Shown one piece after another: positions 49,412 to 61,800 of a stretch of DNA of 64,000 nucleotides (position 1 is its first letter; each line of letters opens with the position of its first letter). Position numbers and translations under genes: made by a program. This DNA comes from Amia ocellicauda. Taxonomy: Eukaryota; Chordata; Actinopteri; Amiiformes; Amiidae. The DNA is taken from contig NC_089851.1 in assembly GCF_036373705.1 (NCBI RefSeq), forward strand, positions 2,505,001 to 2,569,000. The letters are read 5' to 3'. A model generated the notes under the pieces. It searched no databases, was not told the origin of the DNA, and saw only the letters and a list, made by a program, of their open reading frames with translations.

Positions 49412-49791
49412 ACAGAACAAGGGCACACAGCGGGCTGCCAACAGAGGGCGAGGACAACACCTGTGTTATTTATCCATCCGTTAGTCTATCCATCCATCTG
49501 TGCATCCATCCATCTCAGTATTCACCCACCTTATCCAGCTCTGTGTCAATCCATTAAATTTGATCACTTAAGGCTGAAGCTTTACAGTGTGAAAGTCACT
49601 GCAAACTTATTTTTTAAATCTTGATATATAGCAAAAATGTATTTTTGGGGGAAATAACCATCATACAGCCAAACAATTCCAACAGGAAATCGAATCAAAT
49701 TAAAAAAAAAGTCCCACAATGCAACATGACTACTGTGGTTTATAGGGACTAGAATATGGCTTCTGGTAATAAATGAAACCATGATGAATAC

Positions 49792-49844
<53 letters not shown>

Positions 49845-52800
49845 TATTATTATTATTATTATTATTAATAGTATGTAGGGGCTGTGCTCTGGTGACCTTT
49901 GCCTCCTGACCTCTAATGTGCCCTCTCACCTCATGGGGGGTGCGGTCCAGTTTGCGGATGCGGGTGCTGGGCTCCTTGTGGTCCTTGCTGATGTGGACCA
50001 CCTGTCCCTTGGCGCTCTTCCTGACCAGGTGTCTGCGCACGCCGGGGACATCCTCGAACCTGTGGCCTGAGCAAGAGCGAGATGGAGGAGGACACACTTT
50101 AAAAATGTCTTATTGTCAATTTATTTTTATACAAATAAACACAAGATACGCAAACTCATTGTGAGACAGAACCGCGACCAAATCACAGCTTTCCCACTAA
50201 AACTGAAATAAATGAAATCGTCCGAGGATGAAAGCCGCCCAGTGTGGGTTTGCCTCTCCTCTGTGGCACTGTTATGTGCAGCCTGGCACAGCACAGCGGC
50301 GCTAGGGGTCCCGCGGTCAGGGATACAGCTAGTGTCACCTCTTCTGGCGTGTGAAGACGCCTGAGAGAGAGAGAGAGAGAACAAGGTGGGCACTGTGAGG
50401 GGGCAGAGTCTGTGGCAGCGAGGTAAGACGACTCCCGCAGGCGGGTGATGGCAGATGAGCTGCTTTTCTCACACAGTCTCAGTCCCCCACCCCACACACT
50501 TGTAGGCACTCATGCACGCTCTCTCTCTCTCGATCTCTCTCACACACACACAATTAGACAGAGAGAGTGGGTGAGATAGGGAAATAGGAAGATGGGTAAA
50601 TAGGAAGAAAAATAATTTCCAGCGAATTTCTAAGAATTTCTAAGTTAGAAACACAAACTGTGGATTTAGGGGGAGGGGTCTTACGAGCACAGCCTAAGAG
50701 AGGGGCGGGAAAGAGGAAGGCAGAGGAGGGGGATTGGGGAGACACTGGCACTGTCGGCTACAGACCCTGCCAACCCACCCCACCCCCTTCAACAGAGCAC
50801 GGTAAAGAGTGACGCAGCTCAAAATGTAACTAAATGAAGTCGGAGGCGGGACACTGCCCGACACTGACAACAACAAACACCGCCAATACAACCAAAAACC
50901 ACAACCAACCTCCCCACGCCATGGTGTCTCCGCTGGATCGCCACAGCCGGATCACTACAGCCGCTCGTTCTCGGGGTCGAGACGTGGAGCACAGCGCCCA
51001 CGTCACCTGGGCATGCAGCGACCCTCCGCCCGTCTCTCTCCCTCGCACTCCCCGTTCCCTACCTCCCTCAGGGGGTCTGCAGCACTCCTCTGTGTCAGTG
51101 CGGGGCCCCCCCTCCCCGTTTGTGTCCGTACCCGTCTGTCTGTGACTCAGCAGGGGTGCTTGGACCAGAACCCAGTTGAGAACATGGAGCTGGATCGGGG
51201 GGGGGGGTTTACAGCACTACAAAGCTTCCCAGGCATCTACCCCCCCCAGAACACAAACACGGCCCAGAGCAAGGAAGAAAATAAAAAAGGAAAACCTGGC
51301 AGGATCCTGCCTTGCACTCCAATTGTGCCGAGCGTCGGCCATGTTCCAGACCGAGCCCAGGTCCGCACGGCTTCCCGACGCCTCACTGAACTCCGGCTCG
51401 CATCAGAGATGAACTCCAAGGGGAAGAGAGACTCCTTCCTCCTCCAACCAGCGTCCACCAGTGTGTCCCACTCCCAGCTCTTCCCCTGCAGCACCCTTCC
51501 AGGGTATCGTGATTGGGGTGAGGTGCACCGGGTCCAAGGCAGAAGCAAGTGAATCGGGTCCAGGAGTCTCTGTCCCCTCTGGGCAGTTCCACAGGGCTGG
51601 GATGCACAGAGCCGAGTGCTCGGGCGCTGGGATGTGCCGGTGCCTGGCGGGGGAGGCGGGGGAGGTGGAGGGGACAGTGATGTGATAATTCCCCTTGTTG
51701 AGCGGCCGCCAGCTCCTTGCCGACTTTCCCAGGCCGATCTCCTCTCGCTGCGCAAATTGATCAGGACCGAGGGAAGGATCATGAACAACCCTCCCTGACC
51801 CCAAACTGCAGCCCAGTGCTGGCGAGGTGGGGTGAGGGTGGGAAGGTGGGCAGGGAAAACTAAGCAAGAAGGATCACTTCCACAGTGTGCAAAAAAATAT
51901 TTTACGAAAAGGACTGCTCTTTCACGCTGAGGTTACAACACCAAGCACAAACCGGAGCAGACTCAAACACCTGTAGATCCAGTTTGCAGAACCCTGCACA
52001 GATGACCACACAGAACTCTGACAATTCTGACACCCAGGTGCAAGAGAGAGTGGGGTAAAAACTAAATAAAGCTAAAACAATATGCATTTTGTCTCCTTTT
52101 GTCCATAGTGCTCATTTTAATCTGGCAGAGTTCTGTTATGGTTTTGCTTGGAGGGGCTGTATTTCTATGAACCTAACAGAGTGAAAGTACAGAGATGCCT
52201 CATACAACCTGGGCTTCATTGAGAGAGGGAGACTGTGGGGAGTACAGGGCAAGACAGAGAGAGATGGAAAGATCGAGAGAGAGACTGAGTGATAGGGAGG
52301 CACAGAAATACGTTTCCCTGGGTAAGCGACATCTGCTAGGAAATAAATAACAATAAAAAATTAAATTAAATGTAAAAAGGTGAAGATTGGAAACCCGGAG
52401 AGTGCAGCTCTCTTTGTGCGTCCAGTTCAGTCTTTCCTTTACCAGCCCTGTCCCTGCAGGTTATGGCACTCTTGTGGGCACAGGCATCGACTGATGTATT
52501 TGCCGTTTAAACATGCCAAACCAAACAAACACCATTCCAGCAGACTCTCCGTACAGCTGGCGACCATGATAAACGTTTCAAACCGTGCCCTAGAACCGTA
52601 ATGGTGAACGTAAATAAAACAAACAACTTCTCTCCCCCTTTTCATCCATCCCTTCTCCTTCCCTTTCCCTGGCTCCTCTTCCTTCTCCCCATCCCCTCTT
52701 CCCTGGTACCTTTCTCCCTGACCCCTCTGTCCTCTCCCTCCAACCCCCTTCCCTCTCCCCTCTTTCTCCCCCACATCTTTTTCTTCTCCCCTCCCCCCTC

Positions 52801-55800
52801 CCCCAGCCTCCCCACACTCACTCTTGATACCGTCCAGGTCGGAGGAGGCCAGGGTCTGTGCCTCGCTCTCGTCCGTGGGGATCCTCTGGTACTTGGCCTC
52901 CTCTGCGCCCGTCATGCTGCCGATGCGCCGCCGCTCCTGCAGGTCGTAGTTCCGGGCGCCGGGCTGGGTCTTCGAGGGAGTGGCCCGGGTGGAGGCGCCG
53001 GACGGGCTGGGACTCGCCGGGCCGGTGACCGAACTGCTGCTACCTTTCCTTCTCTCCTCCGGTGCTGAGCGGGCTGCTCCTCCGCGCGCCGCCACTGCGT
53101 CCCTCTCGCTACGGGACAGGGAGATGGGGGGGCAGATTAAATACCCGTGCCTGCGAGCACACACGCCTGTAATTACAGAGCGCCACCGCCCTGGCACCGT
53201 CTGGACACCGCCTGCCTCAGCACGGCCTCCCACACCCCCGTCTCTCCCCGACAGCCGGACAGCCAGAGTCAGTCAAATCCCAAATCAGTAACAGTAACAG
53301 TGAGTTAGTAAATCGGTAAATCAATCAGAGAGTCAGTCTGTCTACAGGTCTATAGGTTTGCACTTAATTGCCCCGCAGGTGCTCAGTCTGAGCCACAACA
53401 GCACCTGTCAATCTCCCAGATCATTAGTGCCCCTGGAGGCACCCGGCTGCGAACGGGGCGCGTTAATGTCGGGATTCGGTTTGGTTTTCGTGCGTCACCG
53501 TTTCTTTTTCTCCCTTGAGTGTTCTACTCTCCTCAGGCTCTAACGGGTCAGACACCTCTCCTCACACAAGTTCATATTTCTAATAATGACCCTGTACATC
53601 TAACTTACTTCTGGTCTACATTGTCTGGCTGTAAAGCGCTCTGCCACCATTTCTTCAGGAATGGGGCCATAATGGATACAGTCCGACTGATAGAGTGATG
53701 GAGCCGTCCGACACAATAAGAGCACCTGATCTGACTCATTGTTTTGGTCCTGAGCTACTTTGGGCCTGATTACTGTCCTGCTGTGGAGAAAATACACCCT
53801 TTGAGTCATGAGTCAGCAGTGAGGAGCTGTGGGGGGAGGGGGTATGTGAGCAGCGGTCAGTGGTGCTGGTGGTGTGGGCAGCTGGCGGGCCACAGTCACA
53901 GGGAGGGTAGTGCCAACCTGCAATCTGTGTGTGTGTGTGTACCCACTCTCTCTCTCTCTATCTTCCCAATACTGGCTCTGTAAACACTGGTACAGGACTA
54001 GCCCCAGGTCAGTCCAGTCCAGCCCAGCCCAGTTCAGCACATACACCCACAGTCCCCCACAGGACAGAGAGAGAAGGTGGTGCAGACTGTGGAAAGTCCT
54101 TTGAGCCTGTGCCCATCACAATCAGCTGCCTGTAAACATGAGAGCTGAGCTGATGATGCTGGCGTCTGACTGTAACCTGCCAGAGCACAGTGTGTCGACA
54201 CCCCCCCCCCACACCGCCAAATCTGTCCGTCTGCATCCAGCCTAAACACAGACGCTGCGTTCCTCAGAGCGATTTAAACCCGTGTAATTTAAAACAAAAA
54301 CACAAAAAAAGATTATGGGGGGAATTGGGAAGGGTTCGTTAACCCAGGCAATTAACCGCTCTTAGACTTCCAAGAATAGCCCGTAAATTTTGAGCTTATC
54401 AGAGAAGTAAAAAAAGAAATGTCTCGTTACACACACACACACACACACACTGCCTGCTCGATCCGCAGCACCGTGCTGGGGGAGACGCGTCTCGTGATCC
54501 CAGGTCAGGATTAGGACAGGAGCTGAGGAGGTGTGTGTGTGTATATATAACTGTGAGAGGTGCAGGCAGTTGGAGGGGAGCTGTGTGTGTGAGAGTGGGG
54601 TAGGGGGAGGGAGCAGGGGTGGATAGGCACTAGATGCGAGAACTCGAGTCGCCACTCTCTTTTTCCAGCACAAAAATAATTTACGATTTAATAAAGAACA
54701 AATCCAAAACAAAGTTTAAAAAAGAAAATCCCCCTCCATTGGAACACACTGCGATGACTTCATGACTGCTGCCCTGAGTAATTACTGTCATCCCCCAGAT
54801 ATAGGACATTAAACTGGCTTCTATGATTCAACCCCAGGTCCCCCCCACCAACCTCTGATGAGATGGTATAAACCCCTTTCCCTCTGCCCACATGCACAGA
54901 GAGAGAGAGAGAGAGAAAGAGAAAGAGAGATTGAGAGTGAGAGGGAGATGATAGGTGGCTCAGCAGATACAATCTTGGCATTACAGACTATTCAAAGGTA
55001 CATAGATAATATTCAGTTGTGGGCGACACCTGGCAGATGAAATTCAATGTGGACAAGTGCAAGGTATTACATGCAGGTAACAAAAATGTCCACTATAATT
55101 ACACTATGGGAGGAACAGAACTAGATGAAGTAACTCATGAGAAAGACCTAGGAGTCTATGTGGACTCCTCACTTTCTCCATCCAAACAGTGTGGGGAAGC
55201 AATAAAAAAGGCAAACAGAATGCTAGGGTATATTGTCAAAAGTGTAGAATTGAGCACAAGGGCAGTGATGTTCAGACTGTACAATGCACTAGTTAGAGCT
55301 CATCTGGATACTGTGGACAGTTCTGGGCTCCACACTTCAAGAAAGATATCGCTGCTCTAGAGGCAGTTCAGAGGAGAGCAACCAGACTTATTCCAGGTCT
55401 GAAGGGAAAGTCCTACTGAGAGACTGAGGAACTGAACCTTTTCACCCTGGAACAGAGGGGACTAGGTGGGGACTTGATCCAAGTCTTCAAAATCATGAAA
55501 GGCATCGACCACATCAAACCAGAGGAGCTTTTCCAGATCAGCAGGGACACACGCACCCGGGACACAAATGGAAATTGGGCTTCAAGGCATTCAAGACAGA
55601 AAACAGAAGACACTTCTTCACACAGAGAGGCGTCACAATCTGAACAAACTCCCCAGCGATGTGGCTGAAGAGACAATTTGGGAACATTCAAAAACAGACT
55701 GGATAGGATCCTTGATCACTTAGATAGTAATGGACACCAAACGAGCACGATGGGGTGAATGGCCACCTCTCGATTGTACACTTTATGAGAGGGAGAGATA

Positions 55801-58800
55801 AATGTCACCCGTCTGTGAAAGGGGTGGGATATGGTATCAATTCGCTCTACTGTGATGGACTCACTCGGTAGGTGTGGCGTCCTCAGCCTGGCGGCCCACA
55901 ATCTCCAGGGCGGAGACGGGCACAATGTCCAATTTGCGGGGGGGTGCCTGGCCACCTGTCCTCCGGTGGGCAGCGTCCGGTAAGAAGGCATCGTCGTCTG
56001 AAACGAAAAACTGTGGGGAGAGGGCGGTGAGAGCAGGTCAGGGAGAAGGACACGTGCAATCCATTCATATTTCAGCATTTGGTAAATAAATAAACCAGTC
56101 ATTAGGCAGGGAGGAGAAGGAAATAGAGACTGGAGTAAAATTGGTATATAAACACAGTAGCCTGTGCCGTACCTGCACCCCCTCGCCCTGTGGGAGGGCC
56201 TCGAGGTCGCTGTCAGCGGTCGGGGTGGGCCGCTCTCCATTGGAGGGGCTGCAGGAGTCCTCCTCCTCGTCCTCGTCCTCCTCTTCCCCTTCCTCAATGG
56301 TGGGGGCGCCAGTGTTGCCGCTGTCCCCCCCGGCCGCCCTCCTGTGGCCTCCTCCCCTCCTTTTCTTGCCGCTCTTCTTCTTGCGCCCATCCAAGGGCAG
56401 ATGGGTGGACAGGGGGTGGTGGATGTGGTGGGAGGAGTGGCGGTGGTCTGGAGGGAGAGAGAGAAAGCCTGTTCAGGTGAGCCATCCTGAGCTCCTCCAA
56501 TCATGATAGATCTGCTCAGACTCTGAGGGCCACACCAGGGGAGAGTAGACTGAAGACTGGCGCTCCAGCCGACCAATGAGAAATCACTCTGAATTAAGAC
56601 TGAATTAAAACAGCAGTTGTGGCAGAGTTGGGTGGCAAGAGACTGACACTCTAGTGGTCCAATGGAAAAGAGCCCAGACTGACGCCCCAGCAGGCCAATG
56701 AGAAGCAGAGACGCTCACACTCGAAATCCTCCTCATTGTAGCTGCGGTGCAGGTCGTCGGGGACGCGGGGGGTGGGCTGCAGGATGTGCTCGAAACGCTC
56801 CACCCCCAGGGCCTTGTTCAGGTCGGCCTCCTCCTCTACTTCATGCTCCCGGGGGCTGCGAGGGGACAGCGGGTCTCCCTCCGGCTGGGGAAGGAGAGAG
56901 GGAGAGAGAGATTGATTCTTAAATTCTTATAGTGATTTTCTTACATTAAACACATAATGTTGCTTATGTTACAGTGCAGGGTGATGTTTTGTATTCATCA
57001 GACCTTTTCGGTCACTCATACAATGAAAACAAATCGGTCTGTTCCTCCTTGTTTAGGCCCCCGCACACAGGGGAGAAATTGTCCTCAACGCCAAGCCCGG
57101 TGCCACAGTTCACTGATTAAAGTGTAGTCACAGCCGGAGAGGTTTCTCTGGAGACAGACACACCTCTCGCCTCTTTCCAAATCGTCCGCTGTGCGAGTCA
57201 GTGGTGGACACTTTGTCCAAATGGGGACACAGAATCCTACACTTTCACTGCAGAGAGCACAAGCAAACGGAAAACCGGTTAACTGAAGAATAAAAATCAC
57301 CCCCATCACTCCAGCATCGAAATGAAATGAGACGCATGCAGGGTGAGGTGTGGACACAAGGGGGAGACATTGTCACAGCTACATCTCAACCCTGCTGTGA
57401 AGAAACCCGAGTGCCTTGCAACGATGCAATGCAAGAAATAAAAAATAAAAAACACACAAACTATCAATGGTAAGTCGGCTACTTTCCCCAAAACAAACAC
57501 CACTGATTACACGGCACAGCTGGAGGAACCAGGACCTCCTACAATGTGATTGGTTTCCCTTGGCGAATCCACAGTGCAGCAGTCAAATCTGTCAGCTCCA
57601 GCAAATCAGCGCCTGGCACAGGGCTGTGAGAGGGGACAGCAGGAGCTCGGGGGGGAGAGAGGCAGGGCTGTTGGGTAGTAATTCCACTGCCAGCCCCCTA
57701 TCCCCTGACCTTCCCCTCCTTAGAGAGACCAACACTCCTTTTCTGGAGCATCTTCTAGACCAGAGCGTACACTGGAACAAATATTTGTGACGTAGTTTGA
57801 CTGCCCAGCGCTGTGACTGACCCACACACGCCATTCCAAGGGGTCTCTCACAGCTGTGCTAGTCGTCTACACTCCAAATGTGCTTACAGTGCATTGTCTT
57901 TACAGTGCGTTCACAACCGCAAAGATCAGGACCCGAGATGCTGAGAAGCGGGTCAGAACCCAGGTTAGTGCCCCAGTGGGGGCTCTGGGGAGACGCATAT
58001 GGCCGAGCTCCCGGGGGCCACACTGATCTGCAGCCTCCTGCACAGTACACAAGTGCAACGATAGCTAAGGAATAAATATCATTATAAAAGATCGATCAAA
58101 GTGGGAAAACTCTCTGGAAAATCTTCAGGAAAGACCACAGCCTGTGGGTGGAGCCCCTGACACTTTCCCAGGGCAAAACAGTGAGGCATCAGCCTCATTC
58201 TATACTACAAAAAGAAATAAACACAGACAGAGAGATAACATGAGCACAAGACCACAGACACTGACTACTTTCAGAAGTTTCCGCTGACAAACGCGCAGCC
58301 GATAGACGAGAGGAGAGAATTTTCCGACAAGGTCAAACAAATGTATCTAATCACACAGAGGAATAACAAATAAAGGGCACGTCTGTTGGCGTGTGGCGGC
58401 ATCGCACACTTGGCAGCCACACCTGGAGCCCCAAGCCCTTCAGTAAGACCATCTCCCCTGCCCCGTGAGCGAGTCGGGGTCCACGTGAGATTCACATCAG
58501 GTTCGCAGTGAAAGGCTGGGATCTGTCACCTTGAGCTTGGGCTCCCAGGCACCCCGGGGGGGTAAGACTATGCCAAGGTTTGATGCGTGGCAACAGGTAG
58601 CCGCATCGTATCCCAGAAGAAAGCTCCCTCCTGCCTCACACGAGAACCACATCAATACACATAAATCTCACTTCTCCGAGGCGTGGGGGCATCGCACACT
58701 TGTCCTCTTCTGAAGGTCAGTGCCCAGCCTGTGGGACTTCCCTGTGGACCGAACCCAAAAGACTTACCAAACTCATCCGGCCAGCAGAGTGGACAGTGCT

Positions 58801-61800
58801 CAGTGGTCAGTGGAGCGGGGGGCTCCTCTGTGCCGTGGCGGTGGTCAGAGTCTGCCTGGCTGCCCTGTGTGTTCGTGTCTGCGGTTTTAACACACCAAAC
58901 CCTGCTCTGCACCACACCGAGGGTCTCGTGACGCCGTAATCAGTGTGTTATCTGCCACACACCGCAGCCGCCGTGCACCTGAGCACTGATTACAGGTTCG
59001 CAGGGAACTGAACCTCGGCTCCACGACACACCGATTTTTTTGAAATGTTATATTAATTCTGTATTTCCCCCCTCCTCTCTCTCCCTCTCCCTCTCCTTTC
59101 TCTTGGTGTTGTCTTGAGGACAAACCTGTAAGGTCACAGTCTTAAGAGCGGCTCGCACAATAGAGCCCATTCATTTTTCCCCTTGTAAATATTGACCAAG
59201 GAGGGTTCTCTCTCTCTCTTGTGCGCTCTATAAGCTTCCTAGATAAAGCTACAGAGGCCAACCTCAGCAGCTCCCACCTGACGCAGAGAAGACGTTTCGT
59301 TCCCTCTGCTTTGACACATGCATTAAACCAGGAAATAAACTGTGAAAAACAGAGTGCTTCTCACTGCAGCTTCACCTCTTAGGAAACTCCAGTATGTGTG
59401 CACGTGTGTGTATAAGTAATTACACATTACAAACATTGAACAGACTTCACAAGGATAGCTTCATCCCTTGCTCTCATTAATGTAACATATTATAATTGCT
59501 ACAACAATGTCTCTCACACTCTCTCTCAGCGTGTGCTTTTTGACAGCCAAAGCAAACACAGCGCTGGAGAGAGAGAGATTTAACCTCTACAGAGAAACCT
59601 TTCTTTTCATGACAAAACAAGGGAACAAATGCACAGGGAGGGGTGTTTACAGAGCACAATTATAAAGTTATATATAAAATAAAGTTTTCTGCTGGCTGCT
59701 CAGAGACTTTATCAATGACAGCAGCTTTTCCTCAAACTGGTTCGGCTTACTCTGTTCTGTTTTTGTATTATTTTTTATTTTCCCCCCCTCTGCTTATCAC
59801 CCGTCCCCTGCTTCCTCTCCTTTCCATGTCACAATGGAAAACCATCATCTCATCTCCAGTCTCCCCCGGGCTTTACTAGCCTGTCTCGGACTAACCCCCC
59901 AATCTATTAGTTATAAATGAAGCTTATTGTATTTATTATTGTTGTTACGATGATGATGTTTGTTCCTAAGGGCTACTGGGTTTTAACCCTTTCTGATCAG
60001 GATTCGAAGGAATAATTTTAAATCTGTTCTACCATCTCTGTGTCCCCTCCCCTCTGGAGTAGAGATGACATTCTGCATCACTGCCCCTCTGCCCAGCCCC
60101 CTCTCGGTGTCTGCTCCTCCAGGAGGGAAAGGGTTAAACTCCACACAGTGAACTCCGCAGTGTTAATGGCCAAAGGTGGTGGTGGGGGTGGGGGGTGACT
60201 GGACCTTTGTTCCTGTTGTAACGAATGTGTAACTCAACAACACTTTCACCAGGGTCAGTAGGGTATCCGTGCATCTTTCTGCTCTCTCTCTATCCCTATG
60301 CCTGTCTCTCTAGTCCGTTCACTGCCTGCCCACCCACCTCTCTCTCTCTCTCTCTCTCCCTCGCCCCTCCTCTCTCTCACAATGTCTCTGGGCTGTGGGC
60401 CAAGTCAGACAGGCATGGCACGGAGCCAGCAGGCGGGCGGGACACAGGGTGAGCAGTTTTGTGTCGAGTGTTTGGTTAAGCTAAGACGACAAGAGTGCCA
60501 GAGAATCTCAGAGTAGAGAGACAGGGTGCAAGACAGGGTTACACCCTGGACGAGGTGCCAGTCCATCCCAGGGCAGCACAACACGCACACACACATGGCT
60601 TCAGGGAGACCATGTGTGTGACAGAGACCGAGTTACAGTGACTGCCCCCCGCTGTGTCCCCAGGGGCCGCAGAGCCGTGTCCCCAGGTCGGGCAGGGTCA
60701 GGGATGTGTGAAGGGCCCTTTTCCTTCGTGCCTGTAAACAAGCAAAAAGCCCTCAGCCCAATCGCCACGGCCCGGGCCTGCAGCGAGCCTCGCGCCGGAG
60801 CACAACTTCCTGCCCTTGTGTAAACACTCGTGACTGCAGGGTCAAGAGCACCGACCTGCCATCCATCAGCGCTAATGAGCAGGGGTCCTCAAAGGGGCTC
60901 AGTGTTTCAGCAAGACAGACAGAGACAGACAGGGAGCCTAAACTTGGACATTAGACTGAACTCCTATTTGTAATATCACTGAAGTTACAGCTGGTGGTTC
61001 CCTCAGACTGGGCCCCGCTGAGTAAGGCTTGGAGTAAACCCCCCACCTCTGGTATCAGCTGGTTTTCGCTCAAGCTGAGCTCTTAATTGAAGCCTTAACT
61101 GAACTAACAATGATCGTCTTAATAAACTCCAACTCTGATGGCTGCTTACACAGGTGCAGAGCAGGCAGGTCAGTAGGTGACAACAATCGGAACAGCACCA
61201 ACACTTGCTGTGGCCGGAGCTCAAACCAGCTCCCCGACACGGGGAGAGCTCCTGGAGCACATCTGGGAGCCGCTGACATTACTAAATTACTAAACAAAGC
61301 AAACCAAGGCATAACTGGTTAACACTAGAGTCACTTCTGCCATGTGCCCTCTGTATTCAAGGCCAGCTGCCCCAGGACGGCCCACAGATCAACCTGAACT
61401 ACACACCCAACAGCGGCAAGCCCGGGACCGCTCACCAGCACAGTGCGCGAGTCCTCCGAGGTAATGGACAGGGGAGCCTGAGCTCACCCGGGGTACCGAC
61501 CAGTGGGAAACCAATTAAAATCCCTATGAGCAAGGCAATTCTGCAGACAATCACACTAGGAAATTAATTTAAAATGATTACTAAGAAGAAAACAGGTACA
61601 AGTTCACAGAACACCTCGTTTAAAATTAAAATGACAATAATTGATAACTATTTACCTAATGAAACACTAACTGCAGACAGGTCCCTATAAGCTGCTCTCT
61701 GTGCACCGTCTCGCACTGTCAGGGGTGTGGAGCTTTAACTCGCGCTTGGTGTTCCCTTGGGCGGCACGAGTCTCCCTCCAACACAGCTGCTTATTCATAC

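Noticed and set aside
51013-51867. Open frames of 150-180 codons inside the slc4a2 intron
   Set aside because: No family resemblance or splice support, and overlapping frames on both strands.
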